Below, in pieces: positions 48,415-57,563 of a stretch of 64,000 bases of DNA. The notes under the pieces were generated by a model, which worked only from the letters and a program-made list of their open reading frames with translations, was not told the origin of the DNA and did no database searches. The stretch lies in contig NZ_JAVIWK010000001.1 in NCBI RefSeq assembly GCF_034314165.1, positions 1 through 64,000 on the forward strand. Direction: 5' to 3'. Each line of letters opens with the position of its first letter. Position 1 is the first letter of the stretch. A program made the position numbers and the translations under genes. The DNA is from Pseudomonas sp. Bout1 (GTDB lineage Bacteria; Pseudomonadota; Gammaproteobacteria; Pseudomonadales; Pseudomonadaceae).

Positions 48415-50199
48415 GTGGCGACCATCATGAAGAAAGTGGATGCAGTGATCGTGGGCTTTGGCTGGACCGGAGCGATCATGGCCAAGGAGCTGACGGAAGC
48501 TGGCCTTAACGTGGTAGCGCTGGAGCGCGGCCCGATGCAGGACACCTACCCCGACGGCAACTATCCCCAGGTCATCGACGAACTGACCTACAGCGTGCGT
48601 AAAAAACTCTTCCAGGACATCTCCAAGGAAACCGTCACCATTCGCCATAGCGTGAATGATGTCGCCATGCCCAACCGTCAGCTCGGTGCCTTCCTGCCTG
48701 GCAACGGTGTGGGCGGTGCTGGTCTGCACTGGTCCGGGGTGCACTTTCGGGTAGACCCGATCGAGTTGCGCATGCGCAGCCATTACGAAGAGCGCTACGG
48801 GAAAAACTTCATTCCCAAGGACATGACTATTCAGGATTTCGGCGTCAGCTATGAAGAGCTGGAGCCGTTTTTCGACTATGCCGAGAAAGTCTTCGGCACC
48901 TCCGGGCAAGCCTGGACGGTGAAGGGGCAGTTGGTGGGCGAAGGCAAGGGTGGTAACCCTTATGCACCGGATCGCTCGAATCATTTTCCGTTGGAATCGC
49001 AGAAGAACACCGTCTCTGCACAGCTGTTCCAGAAGGCCGCCACCGCCGTGGGGTACAAGCCCTACAACCTGCCCTCCGCGAATACGTCGGGGCCGTACAC
49101 CAACCCCTACGGCGCACAAATGGGCCCGTGCAACTTCTGCGGCTTCTGCAGCGGTTATGTCTGCTACATGTATTCCAAGGCTTCGCCGAACGTGAACATC
49201 CTGCCGGCATTGCGCCAGGAGCCCAAGTTCGAACTGCGGCCCAATTCCCACGTGCTGAAGGTCAACCTCGACAGCACCAAGCGCAAGGCCACCGGCGTGA
49301 CGTATGTCGACGCCCAAGGGCGCGAATGCGAGCAGCCAGCGGACCTGGTGATCCTCGGTTCCTTCCAGTTCAACAACGTGCGCCTGATGCTGTTGTCGGG
49401 CATCGGCAAACCCTACGACCCGATCTCCGGCGAGGGCGTGGTGGGCCGCAACTTCGCCTACCAGAACATGGCTACGATCAAGGTGTTCTTCGACAAGGAC
49501 GTGCACACCAACAATTTCATCGGTGCCGGCGGCAATGGCGTGGCGATCGATGACTTCAACGCCGACAATTTCGACCACGGGCCTCATGGTTTCGTGGGCG
49601 GTTCGCCGATGTGGGTCAACCAGGCGGGCAGCCGGCCGATTGCCGGCACCTCCAACCCACCGGGCACCCCGGCCTGGGGCAGCGCCTGGAAGCGCGCCAC
49701 CGCCGACTATTACACCCACCAAGTGTCGATGGATGCCCACGGCGCTCATCAATCCTACCGTGGCAACTACCTCGACCTGGACCCGGTTTACCGCGATGCC
49801 TACGGTATGCCGCTGCTGCGCATGACCTTCGACTGGCAGGAAAACGACATCAAGATGAACCGCTTCATGGTCGACAAAATGAGCAAGGTTGCCGAAGCGA
49901 TGAACCCCAAGGCTATCGCCTTGCTGGGCAAAAAGGTCGGCGAGCACTTCAATACCGCGGCTTACCAGACCACCCACCTCAACGGTGGCGCAATCATGGG
50001 CACCGACCCGAAAACCAGCGCCTTGAACCGCTACTTGCAGTGCTGGGACGTGCACAACGTATTTGTCCCTGGCGCTTCCGCGTTCCCACAAGGCTTGGGC
50101 TACAACCCTACGGGCCTGGTGGCGGCATTGACCTACTGGTCGGCGCGGGCGATTCGCGAGCAGTACCTGAAAAACCCCGGCCCATTGGTTCAGGCATAA
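48415..50199 (+). CDS. gluconate 2-dehydrogenase flavoprotein (large) subunit
   Basis: A 594-residue GMC-type oxidoreductase with an N-terminal FAD-binding motif (VIVGFGWTGAIMAKEL) and a C-terminal segment SAFPQGLGYNPTGLVAALTYW. A cysteine-rich stretch near 238-250 (CNFCGFCSGYVC) suggests an Fe-S cluster, as known for the large subunit of FAD glucose/gluconate dehydrogenases. GTG start; an ATG four codons later is possible. Related enzymes oxidise sorbitol or other sugars, but the operon fits gluconate. Confidence 0.92.
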   Translation: MATIMKKVDAVIVGFGWTGAIMAKELTEAGLNVVALERGPMQDTYPDGNYPQVIDELTYSVRKKLFQDISKETVTIRHSVNDVAMPNRQLGAFLPGNGVGGAGLHWSGVHFRVDPIELRMRSHYEERYGKNFIPKDMTIQDFGVSYEELEPFFDYAEKVFGTSGQAWTVKGQLVGEGKGGNPYAPDRSNHFPLESQKNTVSAQLFQKAATAVGYKPYNLPSANTSGPYTNPYGAQMGPCNFCGFCSGYVCYMYSKASPNVNILPALRQEPKFELRPNSHVLKVNLDSTKRKATGVTYVDAQGRECEQPADLVILGSFQFNNVRLMLLSGIGKPYDPISGEGVVGRNFAYQNMATIKVFFDKDVHTNNFIGAGGNGVAIDDFNADNFDHGPHGFVGGSPMWVNQAGSRPIAGTSNPPGTPAWGSAWKRATADYYTHQVSMDAHGAHQSYRGNYLDLDPVYRDAYGMPLLRMTFDWQENDIKMNRFMVDKMSKVAEAMNPKAIALLGKKVGEHFNTAAYQTTHLNGGAIMGTDPKTSALNRYLQCWDVHNVFVPGASAFPQGLGYNPTGLVAALTYWSARAIREQYLKNPGPLVQA

Positions 50200-50211
50200 G
50201 GAGCGATGACC

Positions 50212-51510
50212 ATGAAAGCATTTGTTATTGCGTCCCTGGCCTTGTTCAGCAGTTGCTCGGTAAGTGCGGCCGACACCGATTTGGTCAAACAGGGTGAATA
50301 CCTGGCGCGCGCCGGTGACTGCGTGGCCTGCCACACCGCCAAGGGTGGCAAGCCGTTCGCCGGTGGCCTGCCGATGGAAACGCCGATCGGCACTATTTAC
50401 TCCACCAACATCACCCCGGATAAAACCGGCCTGGGCGACTACAGCTTCGAAGACTTCGACCAGGCCGTGCGCCATGGCGTCGCCAAGAACGGTAGTACCC
50501 TTTACCCGGCGATGCCCTACCCGTCTTACGCGCGTGTCAGCGAAAGCGACATGCAGGCGCTGTATGCGTACTTCATGAAGGGCGTGGAGCCGGTGGCGCA
50601 GGTGAACAAGGACAGCGATATTCCCTGGCCATTGAGCATGCGCTGGCCGCTGGCTGGCTGGCGCTGGATGTTCGCGCCCAAGGTCGAGGATTATCAGGCC
50701 CAGGCGGGCGCCGACCCGGTGATCAGCCGTGGTGCGTATCTGGTGGAAGGCCTCGGGCATTGCGGCGCCTGCCATACGCCACGGGCGCTGACCATGCAGG
50801 AAAAATCCCTGAGTGCGTCGGATGGCAGTGCTTTCCTGTCCGGCAGCGCACCGCTGGAAGGCTGGATTGCCAAGAGCCTGCGCGGTGACCACAAGGACGG
50901 CCTGGGCAGCTGGAGCGAAGAACAGTTGGTGCAATTCCTCAAGACCGGCCGCAGCGATCGCAGCGCAGTGTTTGGCGGCATGAGCGACGTTGTCGTCCAC
51001 AGCATGCAGTACATGTCGCAACAGGACCTGACGGCTATCGCCCGTTACCTCAAGAGCCTGCCGGCGGTGGACCCCAAGGATCAGCCGCACCAGTACGACA
51101 AGCAGGTGGCCGACGCGCTGTGGAAGGGCGATGACAGCAAGCCCGGCGCCTCGGTGTACATCGACAACTGCGCAGCCTGCCACCGTACCGACGGCCATGG
51201 CTACACCCGAGTATTCCCGGCGCTGGCGGGCAACCCGGTGTTGCAGACGGCCGATGCCACCTCGCTGATCAACATCGTGTTGAACGGCGGTACGTTGCCG
51301 GCGACTCACACGGCGCCTTCGACCTTCACCATGCCGGCATTTGCCTGGCGGTTGTCGGATCAGGAAGTGGCGGATGTCGTCAGTTTCGTGCGGGGCAGTT
51401 GGGGCAACAAAGGTGCGCCGGTAAAAGCCAGTGACGTGGCGAACCTGCGCAAGAACGATATGCAAACCACCTCTGGCGATGACCTTGGCCAGGTGACCTC
51501 CAAGCATTGA
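50212..51510 (+). CDS. gluconate 2-dehydrogenase cytochrome c subunit
   Basis: A 432-residue triheme cytochrome c that passes electrons from the flavoprotein to ubiquinone. After a Sec signal peptide (about 1-20) come three CXXCH motifs at about 37-41 (CVACH), 184-188 (CGACH) and 320-324 (CAACH). I choose the second ATG because AAGGAG lies 8 nt upstream, whereas the first is only 2 nt from it. End of the operon. Confidence 0.94.
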   Translation: MKAFVIASLALFSSCSVSAADTDLVKQGEYLARAGDCVACHTAKGGKPFAGGLPMETPIGTIYSTNITPDKTGLGDYSFEDFDQAVRHGVAKNGSTLYPAMPYPSYARVSESDMQALYAYFMKGVEPVAQVNKDSDIPWPLSMRWPLAGWRWMFAPKVEDYQAQAGADPVISRGAYLVEGLGHCGACHTPRALTMQEKSLSASDGSAFLSGSAPLEGWIAKSLRGDHKDGLGSWSEEQLVQFLKTGRSDRSAVFGGMSDVVVHSMQYMSQQDLTAIARYLKSLPAVDPKDQPHQYDKQVADALWKGDDSKPGASVYIDNCAACHRTDGHGYTRVFPALAGNPVLQTADATSLINIVLNGGTLPATHTAPSTFTMPAFAWRLSDQEVADVVSFVRGSWGNKGAPVKASDVANLRKNDMQTTSGDDLGQVTSKH

Positions 51511-51549
51511 TTGGAGGTTGGCCGCCCAACGGCACTGGTCAGAAACCTT

Positions 51550-51587
51550 GCGCCTCTATACTGTATAAAAAAACAGTATAGAGGCGC
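51550..51587. promoter_or_regulatory. LexA box inside a perfect hairpin
   Basis: CTGTATAAAAAAACAG (51561-51576) is a full LexA box, CTG-N10-CAG with an AT core. It is the centre of a larger dyad with perfect 15-bp arms, GCGCCTCTATACTGT (51550-51564) and its complement (51573-51587), loop ATAAAAAA. The right arm contains GAGG, the only ribosome-binding candidate for the ATG at 51592. Confidence 0.85.
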
Positions 51588-51591
51588 TTTC

Positions 51592-52650
51592 ATGTCTACT
51601 CCTCTGCCGCCTCGCGGGCGCGGCACGGCCACCAACCTGCACAACCGTTTTGCGCCCACCGTCAGCGTGGCGGAAGACGACGGTTGGTATCAGGAAGTGC
51701 CACAGACCCAGGGCACTGAAGTCCGTATCGAAACCGCGAAAACCATCATCACCCGCAACAGCTCGCCGGATATCCCGTTTGACCGGGCGATCAACCCGTA
51801 TCGCGGCTGCGAGCATGGCTGTATCTACTGCTATGCGCGGCCCAGCCATGCCTATTGGGACTTGTCGCCGGGGCTGGATTTCGAAACCAAGCTGATCGCC
51901 AAGACCAACGCCGCCGACGTGCTGGAGCAACAACTGTCGAAACCGGGCTACACCTGCGCACCGATCAACCTGGGCTCCAATACCGACCCGTACCAGCCCA
52001 TCGAGCGCGAGTACAAGATCACCCGCCAAACCCTCCAAGTGCTGCTGCGTTATCGCCACCCGGTAACCATCATTACCAAGGGCTCGCTGATCCTGCGCGA
52101 CCTCGACCTGTTGACCGAGCTGGCGCAGCAGCGACTGGTGGCGGTGATGATCAGCCTTACCAGCCTGGACGACGAGCTCAAGCGCATCCTCGAACCTCGC
52201 ACGGCTGCGCCCAAGGCCCGGTTGCGGGCGATTCGGGTGATGCGTGAGGCGGGGATCCCGGTAGGCGTGCTGTGTTCGCCGATGATCCCGATGATCAACG
52301 ACAGCGAGCTGGAGAGCCTGCTGACCGAAGCCCATGCCGCGGGTGCACAAAGCGCGGCGTACATGATGCTGCGCCTGCCCCTGGAAGTGGCGCCGCTGTT
52401 TGAGGAATGGCTGGCGGCCCATTACCCGCAGCGGGCGGCCCATGTGATGAGCCTGGTGCGGCAGGTGCGTGGCGGTGAGGTCTATGACAGTCGCTTCGGG
52501 GTACGCATGCGCGGCGAAGGGCCGTTTGCCGATCTGTTGGCGCAACGTTTCGCCAAGGCGATCAAGCGATTGGGGCTCAACCGCCGGGAAGGGTTTAACC
52601 TGGACTGCACGGCGTTTTGCCCGCCGGGCAGGCAGATGGCATTGTTGTAG
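51592..52650 (+). CDS. PA0069-family radical SAM protein (SOS gene)
   Basis: A 352-residue radical SAM protein with the cluster motif CEHGCIYCYA (C-X3-C-X2-C, about 73-81) and a relation to SplB-like DNA photoproduct lyases. In P. aeruginosa the homologous PA0069 belongs, as I recall, to the LexA regulon, and here a consensus LexA box lies right upstream. A DNA-repair role is therefore likely but not shown. The start at ATG 51592 lies 5 nt after the hairpin; the open frame upstream runs through the operator and is not coding. Confidence 0.9.
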   Translation: MSTPLPPRGRGTATNLHNRFAPTVSVAEDDGWYQEVPQTQGTEVRIETAKTIITRNSSPDIPFDRAINPYRGCEHGCIYCYARPSHAYWDLSPGLDFETKLIAKTNAADVLEQQLSKPGYTCAPINLGSNTDPYQPIEREYKITRQTLQVLLRYRHPVTIITKGSLILRDLDLLTELAQQRLVAVMISLTSLDDELKRILEPRTAAPKARLRAIRVMREAGIPVGVLCSPMIPMINDSELESLLTEAHAAGAQSAAYMMLRLPLEVAPLFEEWLAAHYPQRAAHVMSLVRQVRGGEVYDSRFGVRMRGEGPFADLLAQRFAKAIKRLGLNRREGFNLDCTAFCPPGRQMALL

Positions 52651-52875
52651 ACTGTTGGGTAAAACTCACTGTCTTGTAGGAATAGTCGCGTTTTGATATC
52701 AATGAAAGCCCCGATCTAGAGCGGTTCATTCAGTTTGAGTTAAGTTTCGGCGGGTACCTTGTTTATCGAGTGACTAGTGAGTCGGATTCGCACCTTCCAG
52801 GTTTCTCCAACTATTCCAATGGTGCGACGCTGGACGAAACGCAAAGCTCCCCTACTCCAACCCAGAGGATGAATC
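52651..52875. other. upstream region of the carbonic anhydrase gene
   Basis: 225 bp without a gene. The only structure noted is the 10-bp palindrome TTGATATCAA (52693-52702), which lacks the 4-bp spacer of an Anr box. No convincing terminator for the preceding gene was seen. Confidence 0.4.
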
Positions 52876-53607
52876 ATGAGTGACAAGGATAAACAGCCGT
52901 TGGCTGCGTCGGCTTCAGCCCCTCACGAGGCGGAGTCCGCCGATGCAGCGCTGCAGCACATCGTTGAAGGCTTTTTGCATTTCCACAACGAGATCTTTCC
53001 GCAGCAGGAAGAACTCTTCAAAAAACTCGCCACGGCCCAGAGCCCACGGGCGATGTTCATTACCTGCGCCGACTCGCGCATCGTTCCCGAACTGATCACC
53101 CAAAGCTCCCCGGGGGATTTGTTCGTGACCCGTAACGTCGGCAATGTCGTACCGCCTTATGGGCAGATGAACGGCGGTGTTTCCACGGCCATCGAGTACG
53201 CGGTACTGGCCCTGGGCGTGCAGCACATCATCATTTGCGGCCACTCCGACTGCGGCGCCATGCGCGCGGTGCTCAACCCCCAAAGCCTGGAAAAAATGCC
53301 CACGGTAAAGGCCTGGCTGCGCCACGCCGAGGTCGCCAAGACCATGGTCCAGGACAACTGCGACTGCGCCAACGAACACGAAAGCATGCATGTGCTGACC
53401 GAAGAAAACGTGATCGCCCAGCTGCAGCACCTGCGCACGCACCCGTCGGTGGCCTCGCGCATGGCCAACGGGCATTTGTTTATCCATGGCTGGGTCTATG
53501 ACATCGAGACCAGCGAAATCAGGGCATACGATGCGGATCAGGCAGCGTTCCTGCCATTGAACGGTACTCAACCGATCCCCTCCGCGACGCCTAAAGCGCG
53601 CTTCTAA
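52876..53607 (+). CDS. beta-class carbonic anhydrase
   Basis: A 243-residue zinc enzyme interconverting CO2 and bicarbonate. The zinc ligands and catalytic dyad are in CADSR (C64, D66, R68) and CGHSDCGAM (H123, C126). It is followed 84 bp downstream by a SulP transporter; carbonic anhydrase next to a SulP permease is a recurrent pair thought to couple hydration of CO2 with bicarbonate transport. It could be named can/cynT by family. Confidence 0.95.
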   Translation: MSDKDKQPLAASASAPHEAESADAALQHIVEGFLHFHNEIFPQQEELFKKLATAQSPRAMFITCADSRIVPELITQSSPGDLFVTRNVGNVVPPYGQMNGGVSTAIEYAVLALGVQHIIICGHSDCGAMRAVLNPQSLEKMPTVKAWLRHAEVAKTMVQDNCDCANEHESMHVLTEENVIAQLQHLRTHPSVASRMANGHLFIHGWVYDIETSEIRAYDADQAAFLPLNGTQPIPSATPKARF

Positions 53608-53691
53608 AACATCCCCTGTCGGGTAACGCGATGGCTGCCATTCGAGCAGCCAGGCCTTGCCACGCCCGGCGAATGCCTCGGGAGAGTCATC

Positions 53692-55233
53692 ATGCGTGCT
53701 GCTCAATTAAAAGCTGTACTGCCGCGGGAGCTGTTGGCCTCCGTGGTTGTGTTTCTGGTCGCCCTGCCGCTGTGCATGGGGATCGCCATCGCATCAGGGA
53801 TGCCGCCGGCCAAAGGCCTGATCACCGGGATCATCGGTGGGCTGGTAGTGGGTTGGTTGGCGGGGTCGCCGCTGCAAGTCAGCGGCCCGGCTGCCGGGTT
53901 GGCGGTGTTGGTGTTCGAGCTGGTGCGTCAGCATGGCATGGCCATGCTCGGGCCGATCCTGTTGCTGGCGGGCTTCCTGCAACTGGTGGCCGGGCGCCTG
54001 CGGCTGGGTTGCTGGTTTCGCGTGACCGCGCCTGCTGTGGTGTACGGGATGCTGGCGGGGATCGGCGTGCTGATTGTCCTGTCGCAAGTGCATGTGATGC
54101 TCGACGGCGTGCCAAAACCTTCGGGGCTGGATAACCTCGCCGGGTTTCCGGCAGCGTTGGTCCAAGCGATTCCTTCCCTCGGCGGCGGGCTTGGCTGGCA
54201 GGCCGGTTTGCTCGGGTTGGCGACGATTCTGGTGATGTGGCTGTGGGACAAGTTCCGTCCGCAAAAGCTGCGCTTCGTGCCCGGCGCCCTGCTCGGCGTG
54301 GGCTTGGCGACCGTCACCAGCCTGGTGCTGGCGTTGCAGGTCAAGCGTGTAGAGGTGCCGGAAAACCTGGCGGATGCCATCGACTGGCTGCGCCCCAGCG
54401 ACTTACTCAACCTCGCGGATCCCAATCTATTGATCGCGGCCTTTGCGGTGGCGTTTATCGCCAGTGCTGAAACCCTGCTGTCGGCGGCGGCAGTTGACCG
54501 TATGCACAGTGGCCAGCGTTCCGATTTCGACAAGGAATTGTCGGCGCAGGGCGTGGGCAACATGTTGTGTGGCCTGGTCGGCGCCTTGCCGATGACGGGT
54601 GTGATCGTGCGCAGTTCGGCCAACGTCCAGGCTGGCGCTACCACGCGTTTGTCGGCGATGTTTCACGGCTTGTGGCTGCTGGCGTTCGTATTGCTGCTGT
54701 CCAGCGTGCTGCAAAGCATTCCGGTGGCGAGCCTGGCGGGCGTGCTGGTGTACACCGGGATCAAGCTGGTGGACATGAAGGCGTTTCGTGGCCTGGCGCG
54801 TTATGGGCGAATGCCGATGTTTACCTACGCGGCGACGGCCCTGGCAATCATCCTTACCGACTTGCTGACGGGTGTGTTGGTGGGCTTCGGATTGACGCTG
54901 GTGAAGCTGGCGTTCAAGGCTTCACGCTTGAAAATAAGCCTGATCGACCTGCCGCAGGACGGCGAGATGGAGTTGCGATTGACCGGGGCGGGGACCTTTC
55001 TCAAGGTGCCGGCATTGACCCAGGTGCTGTCGACGGTACCCGCCGGGACCACCTTGCACGTGCCGCTCAGTAACCTGAGTTACATCGACCACTCCTGCCT
55101 TGAATTGCTGGAGGAATGGGGGCGCGCCAATGCGGCCAAGGGCTCGAAGCTGATGATCGAGGCGCGGGGGTTAAAGCGCAGGTTGGAAGGCCGGGTGCGG
55201 ACGACCACCGGGATTGGGTCAGCTGCCGTGTGA
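53692..55233 (+). CDS. SulP-family transporter (probable bicarbonate)
   Basis: A 513-residue inner-membrane protein with about 10-12 membrane segments (about 15-415) and a C-terminal STAS domain (about 435-505, NLSYIDHSCLELLEEWG). Linked to a carbonic anhydrase gene, so bicarbonate is the likely substrate; sulfate remains possible. The first SulP gene in the window (24355-25923) is a distinct paralog in a sulfatase context. GGAGAG precedes the ATG. Confidence 0.9.
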   Translation: MRAAQLKAVLPRELLASVVVFLVALPLCMGIAIASGMPPAKGLITGIIGGLVVGWLAGSPLQVSGPAAGLAVLVFELVRQHGMAMLGPILLLAGFLQLVAGRLRLGCWFRVTAPAVVYGMLAGIGVLIVLSQVHVMLDGVPKPSGLDNLAGFPAALVQAIPSLGGGLGWQAGLLGLATILVMWLWDKFRPQKLRFVPGALLGVGLATVTSLVLALQVKRVEVPENLADAIDWLRPSDLLNLADPNLLIAAFAVAFIASAETLLSAAAVDRMHSGQRSDFDKELSAQGVGNMLCGLVGALPMTGVIVRSSANVQAGATTRLSAMFHGLWLLAFVLLLSSVLQSIPVASLAGVLVYTGIKLVDMKAFRGLARYGRMPMFTYAATALAIILTDLLTGVLVGFGLTLVKLAFKASRLKISLIDLPQDGEMELRLTGAGTFLKVPALTQVLSTVPAGTTLHVPLSNLSYIDHSCLELLEEWGRANAAKGSKLMIEARGLKRRLEGRVRTTTGIGSAAV

Positions 55234-55247
55234 ACTATATATAACCC

Positions 55248-55337
55248 TGTGGGAGCCGGGCTTGCCCGCGATGGCGATAGATCAGTCAAAAATATATTGG
55301 CTGATACACCGGCATCGCGGGCAAGCTCGCTCCCACA
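55248..55337. repeat. REPIN (TGTGGGAGCCGGGCTTGCCCG family)
   Basis: Left arm starts at 55248; right arm (GCGGGCAAGCTCGCTCCCACA) ends at 55337 and differs from the left by a few bases. It lies between convergent genes. Confidence 0.9.
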
Positions 55338-55361
55338 TTTGATTTATGCAGGTCGGGACAT

Positions 55362-56009
55362 TCAGGCTGGCTGGTCCAGCTCAAGCCCCACGCCCAACTG
55401 CCGCGACAGGCACGGCCAGCGCTTCCACGCGGCTTCCGTGTGCGGGCTCTTGAGCTTGTCGCGGTACGCCTCGACCGACTCCAGCGCAAAGCTTTCTTCG
55501 TTGAGCATCTCATCCACCGCGTGGTGCACCGCTTCATCCAGTCGATTGGCAAACGTCTCGCCGATCAATTGGTGAGCAATCACGTTAGCCACGGTGGTAT
55601 CCAGCGGAATCAACGGCTGGCCGAAATGCTTGATGTACAGGTCGTTGACCTCTTCCACCAGGCGATGCGCCAGGTAAGCCTCGTCCAGCAAACCGTCCAG
55701 GCCTTCATGCCCGGCCAGGATCGCTGGCGGCTGCAGGAAGAAATGCTCGGCGATTTTCAGCACCGGCTTGATCTGGCTTTCAATACCGGCTTCGCGGGCG
55801 ACATCGTTGGCCGCATCCAGCAAATCCGGGACCTGGTCGATGTAGGCGCTGACAAAACGCGTCATCACGCCCTTGGCGTCGACATCCGGCAGGGAAATCG
55901 CCGGGTGCAGGTGCGGTAACTGGACTTCCAGCTGTTGAGCAAGCTGGCCAGTGCTGGATTCGTGTTGATGTGCACGGGAAATCTGCTCGCGCAATGCGGC
56001 GGTGTTCAT
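55362..56009 (-). CDS. conserved hypothetical protein (PA0104-like)
   Basis: A 215-residue soluble protein without signal peptide or membrane segment that I do not recognise as a known family. It appears mostly helical and acidic, with charged segments (VDEMLNEESFALESVEAYRD). Its place between the SulP gene and the cytochrome oxidase operon matches P. aeruginosa PA0104, from memory, so it is a conserved gene and not a random frame. ATG start; a REPIN lies downstream. Confidence 0.8.
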   Translation of the reverse strand: MNTAALREQISRAHQHESSTGQLAQQLEVQLPHLHPAISLPDVDAKGVMTRFVSAYIDQVPDLLDAANDVAREAGIESQIKPVLKIAEHFFLQPPAILAGHEGLDGLLDEAYLAHRLVEEVNDLYIKHFGQPLIPLDTTVANVIAHQLIGETFANRLDEAVHHAVDEMLNEESFALESVEAYRDKLKSPHTEAAWKRWPCLSRQLGVGLELDQPA

Positions 56010-56377
56010 GAAAGCTCCAGTGATGCAGGCGTAGGAAATAGGGAGAGCATAAGGTAGCTCGTTTATACGAGAGCCTAAGACGCATTTGTCATAATTATTT
56101 CATGGTTATGCGCTGGCGTTATATCAAATCGCCATCGTTCGTCGGATAACACGCGCCATCGGTCCTGTTGTGTGGTCCGTTTCTTCATTTTCGTTCATTT
56201 GCCCGATCACATTGCGGGGTGGCGGTCGCTGTCTATACTCGATTTTGTACGCAATTAGCTGATGACGCCCGACTGCATGAGCAGGCAAGGCTTAGCGGTT
56301 GTAAGCAGTATGGAAGCCGCTCCCTTGGCCGCAGGTGCAAACCGGCGGGATAACAAGAACGATAAGGGGAACCCGCA
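56010..56377. promoter_or_regulatory. upstream region and promoter of the cytochrome oxidase operon
   Basis: 368 bp without a gene. A sigma70-like promoter reads TTGCGG (56212-56217), 16 bp, TATACT (56234-56239), giving a leader of about 130 nt. AACAAGAA at 56352-56359 fits the Hfq/Crc target pattern AANAANAA and lies beside the coxB ribosome binding site. Confidence 0.5.
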
Positions 56378-57505
56378 ATGACGCGACATCCACATGTTTG
56401 GATGGGCCTACTGTTGTGGTCAGTATTCGGCCAGGCGCACGCCGCCTGGACAACGAATATGGCGCCAGGGGCCACTGAAGTCAGCCACGCCGTGTTTGAC
56501 CTGCACATGACCATTTTCTGGATCTGTGTGGCGATTGGCATCGTCGTGTTTGGCGCGATGTTCTGGTCGATGATCGTTCACCGGCGCTCCACGGGCCAGG
56601 TGGCAGCCAAATTCCACGAAAGCACGACGGTAGAGATTCTCTGGACCGTGGTGCCCTTGCTGATCCTGGTGGCCATGGCCATTCCGGCCACCAAGACACT
56701 GATCAACATCTACGACAGCACCGAGTCGGATATCGATATCCAGGTCACCGGCTACCAGTGGAAGTGGCATTACAAATACCTGGGCCAGGACGTCGAGTTC
56801 TTCAGCAACCTGGCCACGCCTGCCGAGCAGATCCATAACCAGGCCGTCAAAGGCGAGCATTACCTGTTGGAAGTCGACCAGCCGCTGGTGCTGCCGGTGG
56901 GCGCCAAGGTGCGTTTCCTGGTGACCGCCGCCGACGTGATCCACTCCTGGTGGGTGCCGGCGTTTGCGGTGAAGCGTGATGCGATTCCCGGTTTTGTCAA
57001 CGAGGCCTGGACCCGGGTCGAGAAGCCCGGCATCTACCGTGGCCAGTGCGCCGAACTGTGCGGCAAGGACCACGGCTTCATGCCGATCGTGGTGGAGGTC
57101 AAGTCCAAGGCCGACTACGACACCTGGCTCGGCGAGCGCAAGGCAGAAGCCGCCAAGCTCAAGGAATTGACCTCCAAGGAATGGACCCTGGATGAGCTGG
57201 TGGCCCGTGGCGACAAGATCTACCACACCACTTGCGTGGCCTGTCACCAGGCTGAAGGCCAGGGCTTGCCGCCGATGTTCCCGGCGCTCAAAGGCTCGCC
57301 GATTGCTACCGGGCCCAAGGAAGACCACTTGCACCGCGTGTACTTCGGCAAGCCCGGCACCGCCATGGCGGCGTTCGGCAAGCAACTGTCGGAAGTCGAT
57401 ATTGCGGCGGTCGTGACCTACGAACGTAACGCCTGGGGCAACAACAAAGGCGACATGGTCACTCCTAAAGATGTGCTGGCTTTGAAACAGGCGCAAAGCA
57501 AATGA
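56378..57505 (+). CDS. coxB: cytochrome c oxidase subunit II with fused cytochrome c domain
   Basis: A 375-residue subunit of an aa3/caa3-type oxidase. After a signal peptide and two membrane spans (about 45-65 and 88-108) comes the Cu-A domain, whose ligands lie in CAELCGKDHGFMP (C224, C228, H232). A C-terminal cytochrome c domain adds CVACH at about 286-290, so the protein can take electrons through its own heme. AAGGGG precedes the ATG. First gene of the operon. Confidence 0.96.
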   Translation: MTRHPHVWMGLLLWSVFGQAHAAWTTNMAPGATEVSHAVFDLHMTIFWICVAIGIVVFGAMFWSMIVHRRSTGQVAAKFHESTTVEILWTVVPLLILVAMAIPATKTLINIYDSTESDIDIQVTGYQWKWHYKYLGQDVEFFSNLATPAEQIHNQAVKGEHYLLEVDQPLVLPVGAKVRFLVTAADVIHSWWVPAFAVKRDAIPGFVNEAWTRVEKPGIYRGQCAELCGKDHGFMPIVVEVKSKADYDTWLGERKAEAAKLKELTSKEWTLDELVARGDKIYHTTCVACHQAEGQGLPPMFPALKGSPIATGPKEDHLHRVYFGKPGTAMAAFGKQLSEVDIAAVVTYERNAWGNNKGDMVTPKDVLALKQAQSK

Positions 57506-57563
57506 CTTCCTTCATTGCGTATTCCCTGAACCGTCCCGCCCACTCGTTCGCAGGAGAAAAGCC

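Noticed and set aside
48172..51507. A 1111-codon open frame on the minus strand opposite the gluconate dehydrogenase genes
   Set aside because: It is antisense to three clearly conserved genes, has no recognisable domain and a composition typical of the complement of GC-rich codons.
52693..52702. TTGATATCAA upstream of the carbonic anhydrase gene as an Anr box
   Set aside because: The required 4-bp spacer between half sites is absent.
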